A stretch of DNA of 46,218 nt from an uncultured Roseburia sp. (GTDB lineage Bacteria; Bacillota; Clostridia; Lachnospirales; Lachnospiraceae), in contig UQAQ01000023.1 in assembly GCA_900539115.1 (NCBI GenBank), forward strand, positions 1 through 46,218, read 5' to 3'. The notes beneath the pieces were generated by a model. The model did no database searches, was not told where the DNA came from, and saw only the letters and a list, made by a program, of their open reading frames with translations. The stretch's first letter is position 1; every line of letters begins with the position of its first letter. Both the position numbers and the translations under genes were made by a program. Shown one piece after another: positions 18,699 through 25,615 of the stretch.

Positions 18699-19841
18699 TT
18701 ACTTAATGGTAAATACAACTTTTGACTGATTTCCTGCTTTATCACAGGCAATCACGGTATTTTTACCTTTTTTGCGGATAACAAGTTTTTTTCTGGCTTT
18801 TTGTTTTTTGCCATTTACTTTAATATAACGGATTCCATTGGCATCCGACACTTTCACTGTCGCCTTTTTCCGATATACCTTACCATGTCGTACGCCCTTG
18901 AAAACGGGTGCTTTGGCATCAATTGTAAATTTCAATACCGACACATTTCCATTGGCATCTACTGCCTTTATTGTATACCGTCCGCTTTTTGCCAATTTGA
19001 ACTGTGACACATTAAAACGTTTTCCATTAATTGTCACTTCTTTTACACTCACATTATCTGTCACTTTTACCAGCACGGCTTTCTTCGTAAGTGCGTTATT
19101 TCTTACACCCTGAATCTTTGGGGCTTCTTTATCGCCGGATATGATCGGCGTATCTCCGCATGTCGCGATCAGTTTGGAATCATCCGGTAAATTATCCAGA
19201 TTCCACGTTACTTTATTTCCTTCTGCTGCACCATTGGATTCCCTAATAGGCTTTGGCAGAACGATGGAAATATCCATGATGAGTCCCAATGCCTTATAAT
19301 ATTCATTTACGGATTTTCCTTTTAATTGGGAAGACACTTGTGCGACATCAAGCACCCGCGCATTATTTTGTGTTTTTGATGCCTGCGCCTGCTTTGTTGA
19401 CATCGAAGTATAATTGTTCGTTCCCGCCTCACCAATAAATGTATCTGCCGTCAATGTCACATTTTTAAATGGTGCATGAAAACTATCTGCTGTATATTTA
19501 TCCGCTGCCTTGGAATCCTGCTTAAACTTTGCAAGATAAACCGCATCATTTGTCAGAAAATTTTTCAATTCCTCTCTGGACGCAAAGGAAAACGTTTTGG
19601 AAAATGCCTGATAGGTCTTTCCATTTATCGTTTTTGTGTCCTGCGCAAAATCTCCGCATGTCAGCACACTGTTTTTTGCATCTTCTTTCATTAATTCAAA
19701 AGTACTTTGTTCATAATAATATGTAAGGGTATAACCACATGTACCGTCTTCATTTACCGTCATCTCCATATTAAGTCCCAGGCATCCGGTCAACATAACC
19801 ATCGCTATAAGACACGCTATCACCGCTCTTACTTTCTTCAT
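18699..19841 (-). CDS. Secreted lipoprotein, first gene of the arg operon
   Basis: 380 residues from the ATG at 19841 (GGAGG just upstream; the ATG at 19856 precedes that site). Residues 1-20 are a lipoprotein signal with lipobox LTGC, so Cys20 should be lipidated and the protein held on the outer face of the membrane. The N-terminal half (NMEMTVNEDGTCGYTLTYYYEQ) resembles LppM-type domains. The C-terminal part (about 235-380) has two Ig-like modules (DKEAPKIQGVRNNALTKKA and DAKAPVFKGVRHG), each ending in basic strand-rich sequence. It is transcribed from the ArgR-box promoter and runs straight into argC. The link to arginine is unexplained; a sensor, uptake helper or cell-wall role are all guesses. 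Confidence 0.85.
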   Translation of the reverse strand: MKKVRAVIACLIAMVMLTGCLGLNMEMTVNEDGTCGYTLTYYYEQSTFELMKEDAKNSVLTCGDFAQDTKTINGKTYQAFSKTFSFASREELKNFLTNDAVYLAKFKQDSKAADKYTADSFHAPFKNVTLTADTFIGEAGTNNYTSMSTKQAQASKTQNNARVLDVAQVSSQLKGKSVNEYYKALGLIMDISIVLPKPIRESNGAAEGNKVTWNLDNLPDDSKLIATCGDTPIISGDKEAPKIQGVRNNALTKKAVLVKVTDNVSVKEVTINGKRFNVSQFKLAKSGRYTIKAVDANGNVSVLKFTIDAKAPVFKGVRHGKVYRKKATVKVSDANGIRYIKVNGKKQKARKKLVIRKKGKNTVIACDKAGNQSKVVFTIK

Positions 19842-19886
19842 AAATATGTCCTCCATTTCCTTTTATGCATAATTCAATGAATATTT

Positions 19887-19900
19887 TGCATAAATATGCA
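19887..19900. promoter_or_regulatory. ARG box (ArgR operator)
   Basis: TGCATAAATATGCA is a perfect palindrome with the 5-4-5 spacing of ArgR/AhrC half-sites (consensus TGnAT-WWWW-ATnCA). Further half-sites (TGCAT, ATGCA, TGAAT) crowd 19865-19918, including a near-palindrome with a 5-base spacer just upstream. They cover the start region just downstream of the -10 box of the lipoprotein-argCJBD promoter, the right place for repression by arginine-loaded ArgR. Confidence 0.8.
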
Positions 19901-19922
19901 TCTTTTATGCAAATGCATATTT

Positions 19923-19951
19923 ATTATACACCTGTGTACTCATTTACGCAA
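19923..19951 (-). promoter_or_regulatory. Promoter of the lipoprotein-argCJBD operon
   Basis: On the minus strand TTGCGT (19946-19951), 17 bp, TATAAT (19923-19928), preceded by TG. The start would be near 19916, about 75 nt before the lipoprotein ATG, with the ARG boxes directly downstream. Confidence 0.85.
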
Positions 19952-20000
19952 GTACAATTTCACAATTCATCAAAAGAAAATATAAAATCCACATTTCCTC

Positions 20001-20035
20001 TTGCATAATATTCATTTATGTTGTATATTTATGAT
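20001..20035 (+). promoter_or_regulatory. argG promoter with ArgR-like half-sites
   Basis: TTGCAT (20001-20006), 17 bp, TATATT (20024-20029). TGCATAATATTCA covers the -35 region and TGTATATTTATGAT (20022-20035) covers the -10; both resemble ARG boxes with one or two deviations. The start would be near 20036, leaving a leader of about 385 nt before argG. The promoter is divergent from the arg operon promoter, about 70 bp apart. Confidence 0.7.
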
Positions 20036-20059
20036 AACAGGGTCGAAAAGTCTCAGACC

Positions 20060-20389
20060 GTCCATGCTTGCATGGGAAGGGCTGCGACCTTGAGACCCGC
20101 CGAATATGAGAACGAAGCGCATCGCACGTAGTTCGAATATTCGCAGGATTGCGGCAGTTGCGCCAGCAACGGAGCAAGCCGTTGGTTTCAAAGTTCCCCG
20201 ACAACGTCCATGCTTGCATGGGAAGGGCTGTGACCTTGAGACCCGCCGAATATGAGAACGAAGCGCATCGCGCGTAGTTCGAATATTCGCAGGATTGCGA
20301 CAGTTGCGTCAGCAACGGAGCAAGCCGTTGGTTTCAAAGTTCCCCGACAACGTCCATGCTTGCATGGGAAGGGCTGCGACCTTGAAACC
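20060..20389 (+). repeat. 146-bp tandem repeat (2.25 copies) in the argG leader
   Basis: Copies start at 20060, 20206 and 20352, so the period is exactly 146 bp. Copies 1 and 2 differ at about four positions; the third stops after about 38 bp. Each unit can fold: CCATG-CTTG-CATGG (5-bp stem with a CUUG tetraloop), CGAATAT...ATATTCG, and CAACGG-AGCAAG-CCGTTG. Across the unit border GGTTTCAA (20184-20191, 20330-20337) pairs with TTGAGACC (20236-20243) and, in the last copy, with TTGAAACC (20382-20389), where the change restores a perfect stem. 146 is not a multiple of 3 and the frames shift between copies, so it is not coding. Confidence 0.9.
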
Positions 20390-20420
20390 CTTTCTATATC
20401 ACATTTACGGAGGTTTAATT

Positions 20421-21644
20421 ATGAAGGAAAAAGTTGTTCTTGCTTATTCCGGCGGTCTGGATACGACAGCGATCATTCCATGGCTGAAGGAAAATTATGA
20501 TTATGAAGTTATCTGCGTCTGCATCGACTGTGGACAGGGAAGCGAACTTGATGGATTGGACGAGCGTGCAAAAGCATGTGGTGCTTCCAAACTCTACATC
20601 GAAGATGTTATCGATGAATTCTGTGACGAATACATCGTTCCTTGTGTTCAGGGTCATGCAATCTATGAAAATAAATATCTGCTTGGTACTTCCATGGCTC
20701 GTCCGGTTATCGCCAAACGTCTTGTGGAAATTGCCCGCAAAGAAGGCGCTGTCGCTATCTGCCACGGTGCAACCGGAAAGGGAAATGACCAGATCCGTTT
20801 CGAACTCGGTATCAAAGCTCTTGCTCCTGATATCAAGATCATCGCTCCTTGGAGAAACGACAAATGGAATATGGATTCCCGTGAATCCGAGATTGAATAC
20901 TGCCGCGCACACGGCATTGACCTTCCTTTTGCTGCAGATTCCAGTTACAGCCGTGACCGTAACTTGTGGCACATCAGCCATGAAGGACTGGAATTGGAAG
21001 ATCCTGCCAATGAACCAAACTACGAACATCTTCTCGTACTTGGTACCACACCGGAAAAAGCTCCGGATGAAGGCGAATATGTCACAATGACATTTGAAAA
21101 AGGTGTTCCAAAATCAGTCAACGGAAAAGCCATGAAAGTTTCTGATATCATCCGCGAATTGAACCGTCTCGGCGGTAAGCACGGCATCGGTATCATTGAT
21201 ATTGTAGAAAACCGTGTTGTAGGCATGAAATCACGTGGTGTATATGAAACTCCGGGTGGAACCATCCTTTACGAAGCACATCAGCAGCTCGAAGAATTGA
21301 TCCTCGACCGCGATACCTACGCTGTAAAAGAGGAAATGGGCAACAAACTCGCTCAGATCGTATACGAAGGAAAATGGTTCAGTCCGCTTCGCGAAGCTAC
21401 TCAGGCATTCATCGAGTCTACACAGCAGTATGTAACCGGTGAAGTAAAATTCAAACTGTACAAAGGAAACATTATCAAAGCAGGAACAACTTCTCCATAT
21501 TCCCTGTACAATGAAAGCCTTGCTTCCTTTACAACCGGTGACCTTTATGACCACCACGACGCTGACGGATTCATCACATTGTTTGGTCTGTCAACCAAAG
21601 TCCGTGCAATGAAAATGCAGGAAGTAAATAAGAACGGTAAATAA
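20421..21644 (+). CDS. argG: Argininosuccinate synthase
   Basis: 407 residues from the ATG at 20421 with GGAGG 7 bp upstream; an open frame reaching back to 20295 is only repeat sequence. It condenses citrulline and aspartate using ATP. The N-terminal PP-loop AYSGGLDT (8-15) binds ATP, and ATGKGNDQIRFE and the following NLWHIS region are typical. Full length. It is divergent from the arg operon and followed at once by a terminator, so argH is not co-transcribed here. Control is probably by ArgR at the promoter and possibly by its repeat-bearing leader. Confidence 0.97.
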   Translation: MKEKVVLAYSGGLDTTAIIPWLKENYDYEVICVCIDCGQGSELDGLDERAKACGASKLYIEDVIDEFCDEYIVPCVQGHAIYENKYLLGTSMARPVIAKRLVEIARKEGAVAICHGATGKGNDQIRFELGIKALAPDIKIIAPWRNDKWNMDSRESEIEYCRAHGIDLPFAADSSYSRDRNLWHISHEGLELEDPANEPNYEHLLVLGTTPEKAPDEGEYVTMTFEKGVPKSVNGKAMKVSDIIRELNRLGGKHGIGIIDIVENRVVGMKSRGVYETPGGTILYEAHQQLEELILDRDTYAVKEEMGNKLAQIVYEGKWFSPLREATQAFIESTQQYVTGEVKFKLYKGNIIKAGTTSPYSLYNESLASFTTGDLYDHHDADGFITLFGLSTKVRAMKMQEVNKNGK

Positions 21645-21667
21645 TTAAAGAATTAGAACATAAAAGG

Positions 21668-21710
21668 ACCAGCAAAATGGGAACTATGCCTATTTTGCTG
21701 GTTTTTATTT
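21668..21710 (+). terminator. Terminator of argG
   Basis: ACCAGCAAAAT pairs with ATTTTGCTGGT around a short loop, followed by GTTTTTATTT, 23 bp after the argG stop. Confidence 0.92.
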
Positions 21711-21825
21711 GACTTTTTCTTTATAACAAATACATATTTTCTAATATATGCAATGCGTCATACAACTCCATATCAAGCCCAATATTTTTCATATTAATAC
21801 GTTCTTCCGGCATCCTTTCTACAAA

Positions 21826-22528
21826 TTACCATCTGTATTCCTCCATAACTTCTTCAATCTGCATTTCCACACGCTCATCATCTACATCTTTAAGGCTTTG
21901 CACCAATGACACTACATCCACCATGTCATCCATCATATAAGCAGAGGGATTATATTTCCATAATTCAATCTCCACATAATCATTGTCAAGCACAAATTGC
22001 GGTTGAACAATAGCCTCCTGTGGAATTTCCTTTAATCGCTTTTTATCCATTGCATAAACCATGCATTTGGGGTCATTCAGCATACTCTTTTTCGCTAATG
22101 CTGTTTCTCCAGCCATAGGTAATGTCACATTATAAAATTGGGAACTTATATATATTTTCTTTTTGCAATCTCCGATTGGCTCTTTTCTTCCCTCTTCTTT
22201 TGATAGATAAAATAAAGAAGCAAAAACTGGGTCATTGCTGAAATTTTGCCGCTTTTCTCTCTCATTTCTGCTCTCATGCAAAATTCCCTTAAACTCATTC
22301 CAAATTCCGGCACAAAAATTTGCGAATTTGGCACAATAAAAGAAATTCGGTTTTTAATCAAGGCATTTCTTTGATAAGAAGAAATTGTATCAATATACTT
22401 TGTCTCTCACCAAGCGAAAGCATATAATACTCTCTCTTGTTTCGCAAATAAAGAGGCAATTGGAGCTTACCGTCCCAGTTTTCAATTTTGACATTTACTC
22501 CAAAAATGTCAGACAAATATTTTTTCAT
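21826..22528 (-). pseudogene. Frameshifted winged-helix-family gene (remnant)
   Basis: Three overlapping frames together spell one protein. Frame A starts at ATG 22528 (MKKYLSDIFGVNVKIENWDG, LPLYLRN) and stops at 22358. Frame B carries NRISFIVPNSQIFVPEFGMSLREF (about 22350-22270). Frame C runs from about 22290 to 21826 and carries LPMAGETALAKKSML and ends ...DVVSLVQSLKDVDDERVEMQIEEVMEEYRW. This order (LPxxLR..., FIVPxxQxxxPxxG, AGExALAxxSML, DxxSLxxSLxDxxDERVxxxxxxxxxxxW) matches a family of predicted winged-helix DNA-binding proteins that I recognise by pattern only. The DNA-binding middle also seems deleted. At least two frameshifts mean it is not functional. A 30-residue ORF (21721-21813) just downstream may be a relic of the partner gene. 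Confidence 0.75.
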
Positions 22529-22635
22529 ACATACACTTTTTAACTTTTTTATTTCATCATAACGTTCTTTTTGTTATAATTCAATATTTTTGTTAAAATA
22601 ATGCTATATTTTAAGATGCCTAACTTTCTCCCCCA

Positions 22636-22800
22636 TTATTTCACTTTCTTCTTTACCCATTTTGCCACACCGGCTGCGGAAGAATCCGTAAGATCCGCTC
22701 CACTTTGCACCTTTGCGCCCTTCGCCGCTTTCTTAATCTTTAGTGCTGCACTTTTTGTCGTCCCAGTCACAGAAAAATAAGCAACCAAAACCTTTTTTAA
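22636..22800 (-). pseudogene. Internally deleted flavodoxin remnant
   Basis: The open frame reads KKVLVAYFSVTGTTKSAALKI, the first strand and FMN-phosphate loop of a flavodoxin, and then jumps directly to KGAKVQSGADLTDSS..VAKWVKK, the family's C-terminal helix. About 100 central residues are missing, and the expected ATG is replaced by TTA. Only about 54 residues remain, too short to bind FMN. It lies downstream of two small membrane-protein genes on the same strand. Confidence 0.75.
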
Positions 22801-22825
22801 ATATAATCTGTATTCATCAAGCTTC

Positions 22826-22990
22826 TCATTTGTCTTTTAATTTTACTCTTTCTTTAATAATCGCAATTACTCCGATTCCTAACAAACATGCAATACTCAA
22901 TATTTTGTACTGCTCAAAAAAATGATTTATTACTATACCACTAACGCACAAAACAAACAAAGCAATGTTGCATATTGTCTTTAGCCTCAT
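22826..22990 (-). CDS. 54-residue membrane protein
   Basis: ATG at 22990 with a good ribosome site (GAGGTGA, 8 bp). Two predicted membrane segments (TICNIALFVLCVSGIVI and ILSIACLLGIGVIAII), a short loop between them and a basic tail ending KERVKLKDK. No family recognised. It is the second of two tiny membrane genes behind the promoter at 23444-23473. Being so small, it could be a regulatory peptide, a holin-like protein or a component of a lost cluster. Confidence 0.6.
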   Translation of the reverse strand: MRLKTICNIALFVLCVSGIVINHFFEQYKILSIACLLGIGVIAIIKERVKLKDK

Positions 22991-23138
22991 TCTGAAATCA
23001 CCTCACAAACTTTCACAATCTATATTCTTAAATGAATCTCTCACCCTCTGCTTTGTTTACATCAAAACCTTCTACCTGACGAAAATTAATACAATTTCTG
23101 TAAGCATTATACATTTTGATTTCATATGGTTCTATTCC

Positions 23139-23345
23139 CTATCTGAAACTGTAGACCTGCACGGCTATGCTAACTGCCTCAATTGCAAGCCCTAGGATTA
23201 AAAGAATGCTTCCATATATTTTTTTGTTTTTCTTCTTAATCAGCACTGCCCCAATAATCGAAATAAAAATTGGCACTATATACCGCAAACAGAATAGAAA
23301 AAACATCATAACAAGCATTAAAAATGTAAAAAGCATTTCTTCCAT
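23139..23345 (-). CDS. 68-residue membrane protein
   Basis: Starts MEEMLFTFLMLVMMFFLFCLRYIVPIFI and has two hydrophobic segments (about 5-32 and 47-63) split by the basic stretch KKKNKK. The ribosome site is GAGAGGTGAG and a consensus promoter lies about 90 bp upstream. No family recognised. A 148-bp gap separates it from the 54-residue gene. The clean ribosome site and promoter support a real gene despite its length. Confidence 0.6.
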   Translation of the reverse strand: MEEMLFTFLMLVMMFFLFCLRYIVPIFISIIGAVLIKKKNKKIYGSILLILGLAIEAVSIAVQVYSFR

Positions 23346-23443
23346 TATCTTATCTCACCTCTCACTTGTCTAGATCACATTCCAAATCGCATTATATACA
23401 CTCACTCTTTTCCCTTTTCAGCTAACATTTTCCCTTTATATCT

Positions 23444-23473
23444 ATAATACACGACACACTTTCCCACTGTCAA
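23444..23473 (-). promoter_or_regulatory. Consensus promoter for the small membrane genes
   Basis: On the minus strand TTGACA (23468-23473), 18 bp, TATTAT (23444-23449). The expected start is near 23437, about 90 nt before the 68-residue gene. Confidence 0.75.
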
Positions 23474-23479
23474 CATCAA

Positions 23480-23522
23480 TGTTCTGAACGTCGCATTTTT
23501 ACCGTTTTTTTGTTCTGAACGT
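23480..23522 (-). promoter_or_regulatory. Direct repeats upstream of the -35 box (LytTR-like)
   Basis: TGTTCTGAACGT occurs at 23480-23491 and 23511-23522 on the plus strand, exactly 31 bp (three helical turns) apart and just upstream of the -35 box. Read on the promoter strand, AACGTTCAG and GACGTTCAG fit the LytTR half-site pattern (WMMGTTNRK) at 9 and 8 of 9 positions. The spacing is one turn longer than the usual 21-22 bp. Likely an activator site. Confidence 0.5.
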
Positions 23523-23647
23523 TAATTTTTATATTTACCTTTCCAAGTTTCCACACTTTCTTTCATGTCTAATACCTATAATGTATCTCCTTCAATGCCC
23601 GCGAGGTATCGAAATGTTCCTCCGTCTGTAATTCCCCATCCCCACAC

Positions 23648-23697
23648 AAAGCCCCGGCATGGCAGTCCTTACGGTAGCTGCCATGCCGGGGGCTTTT
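23648..23697 (-). terminator. Strong hairpin terminator of the ABC/heptad-repeat operon
   Basis: AAAGCCCCGGCATGGCAG and its near-perfect complement form a GC-rich stem of about 16 bp, 26 bp after the stop at 23723. Short T runs flank both sides, so it may work in both directions. Confidence 0.8.
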
Positions 23698-23722
23698 CTC
23701 ACATCAATAACGCCAAATTTTT

Positions 23723-25600
23723 CTACTTCTTATACGCCGGTGACTGGATGATAAACTTCACTTCACTGTCCACACCCTGCTGTTTCTCAGAGAATGAAGT
23801 ATAATCCTTCGACAATTCACCGAGTGCCTGCAAACGGTCTTTTAATGAGACAAAATCGTCTTCATAGGTATCTTTGATCTTCTGAATTCCTTTTTCATCA
23901 AATTTCTTCACACCGCTCGCAAGAAAGCCGGTGCCTTTCTCCAAAGCAGTAAATCCTTTCTGAAAAGCACCGGCAGCCTGATTCATCCGGGCGCTTCCTT
24001 TGGCAAGTGCCTTCGTACCGTCTGCCAGACCTTTTCCCCCTTTTACAAAACTCTTCGATACCTTTTTAATCTTCTTAGAAGCACTCAAAAGTTTCTTACT
24101 GTTTTGCGAAAGTTTTCCGCTTCCTTCATTCAATGTTTTCGCACTTGTCACAAGACTCGTGAGGCCCTTGCTTATCTCACTGCCAGCACTCGTAAGTGTA
24201 GAGGAACTCTCCGATAGTTTCTGCACGCCGCCGGTATACTGAGCTACACCATTGCTAACCCGGTCAGCCCCTTTCTTCCACGCGCCATCGCTCTTTGTCA
24301 CATCCTTCATGGCGGCGACGCTTTTCTCCTGTTCCGATGCCACTTTTTCGAGTTCTGCGGCAGAAGTAAGCAGCGCCTGTTTCTGTGCTTCCTCGGTACA
24401 AGAATCTGCCTGCGCTTTCAGATCTGCTATAATCTTGTCATATTTATCATAACTCTTTTCCAGCGTGTCCAGATTCGTATTCATCGTCGTAATCTGTGCC
24501 GCTACACCTTTCGCACCATCTACCAGCGCATTTACCGTTTCTTTATCCGCTAATTTATCCACTGCGGAAGTATAACTCGATAAGCCGGTTGAGAACTTTT
24601 TGTATGTCTCCGGCAAGTCTTTGACGCCGGTATAAAAAGCACTAATCCCCGCGGAAACCTTATCGCTTCCCTGCACGTAAGCCGTAACTCCATCTGCAAG
24701 TCCATTTACGCCCTGCGTATATTGTTTTATGCCTTTATACAATGTATTACTTCCTTTATTCAGCGTCTTCGTTCCTTTGTTCATCTTCGCAATGGCTTTG
24801 GCAAACGTTTCGAATTTATCGCCAAACTTCGTTACAGCCTGGTCTACTTTCTTCGTTCCTTTTACCAGTTTTCCGGAAGCATCACAAAGATCATCGATGC
24901 CGTCTTCCAAATCCTGTAAATCCTCATTATCCTCCAGATCAAGTTCCGAGAGAATGTCTGCACTGGCAACCGTCACCGCCTGATCCACCTCAAACTCTTT
25001 GACATCCGCTGTAATTTCAAATTCTGACTTTAACTTGTCCTTGATATCGCCATCTTCCAGATTAAGACTCTCTGCCATGCCAGGGAAGCCGATTCCGAGG
25101 ACGATCTGATTGTCGCCCTGTTCCATTACCTTGGCATCTTTCGCTTCTACATTTGTAAATTTATCCGACGGAAGAACCATCATAGTCGCCATTATAAACG
25201 GAGTATACAACGTTTCTGATTTGCCGTTGATGCTCTTTTTCCGGGTGGAACGGTTTGTGTATTTTACACGGATCGTAAGTTTTCCGCTTTTGCCTACCAG
25301 ATCCTTGCCGGCAATTTCTTTTCCATCTAAAAGATAAGTAATCTTTACGTCCACCGGAAGCTTTGTATCCTTGTCTGCTTTTTCCTCTTTTGTCACATTT
25401 TCCTTTCCTTCCTGCTTCAAAAGATCAGACACTGTCACTTCTTTCACACTTCCATCTTCTGCCAGTTCCACGTATACCGTTTCTTCCTGCGAAATCGGCT
25501 TTGCCTCCGCATATCCGATATTTCCTACCAGCAAACTTGTCACAAGCACTCCGGAGAGAACTGCTTTTCCTACATATTTCCATTTTCTATTTCGATTCAT
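23723..25600 (-). CDS. Secreted Leu-x-x-Gly heptad-repeat protein
   Basis: 625 residues. N-terminal signal sequence (KAVLSGVLVTSLLVGNIGYAEA). A beta-rich domain (about 40-240) with DVKITYLLDGKEI and LTIRVKYTN is followed by a long coiled region (about 240-590) built of the x-x-x-Leu-x-x-Gly heptads known from YhgE/Pip-type proteins (LNKGSNTLYKGIKQ, LADGTKALAKGS). The YhgE membrane segments are absent; the end is soluble. It starts 15 bp after the FtsX permease stop, so it is the third gene of an ATPase-permease-exoprotein operon and probably works at the cell surface with that transporter. The substrate is unknown. Confidence 0.85.
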   Translation of the reverse strand: MNRNRKWKYVGKAVLSGVLVTSLLVGNIGYAEAKPISQEETVYVELAEDGSVKEVTVSDLLKQEGKENVTKEEKADKDTKLPVDVKITYLLDGKEIAGKDLVGKSGKLTIRVKYTNRSTRKKSINGKSETLYTPFIMATMMVLPSDKFTNVEAKDAKVMEQGDNQIVLGIGFPGMAESLNLEDGDIKDKLKSEFEITADVKEFEVDQAVTVASADILSELDLEDNEDLQDLEDGIDDLCDASGKLVKGTKKVDQAVTKFGDKFETFAKAIAKMNKGTKTLNKGSNTLYKGIKQYTQGVNGLADGVTAYVQGSDKVSAGISAFYTGVKDLPETYKKFSTGLSSYTSAVDKLADKETVNALVDGAKGVAAQITTMNTNLDTLEKSYDKYDKIIADLKAQADSCTEEAQKQALLTSAAELEKVASEQEKSVAAMKDVTKSDGAWKKGADRVSNGVAQYTGGVQKLSESSSTLTSAGSEISKGLTSLVTSAKTLNEGSGKLSQNSKKLLSASKKIKKVSKSFVKGGKGLADGTKALAKGSARMNQAAGAFQKGFTALEKGTGFLASGVKKFDEKGIQKIKDTYEDDFVSLKDRLQALGELSKDYTSFSEKQQGVDSEVKFIIQSPAYKK

Positions 25601-25615
25601 TGCTTCTGCCCCTTT

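Noticed and set aside
20016..20315. A 99-codon minus-strand frame across the 146-bp repeats
   Set aside because: The repeat period is not a multiple of 3, the frame changes between copies and there is no ribosome site.
20060..20389. CRISPR array
   Set aside because: Repeats are 146 bp and directly adjoining, with no unique spacers and no cas genes.
20295..20420. Longer argG start within the repeat
   Set aside because: The GGAGG site at 20409-20413 and family alignment fix the start at 20421; the extension is repeat-derived.
20036..20420. T-box leader for argG
   Set aside because: No AGGGUGGNACCGCG antiterminator core or specifier arrangement is present.
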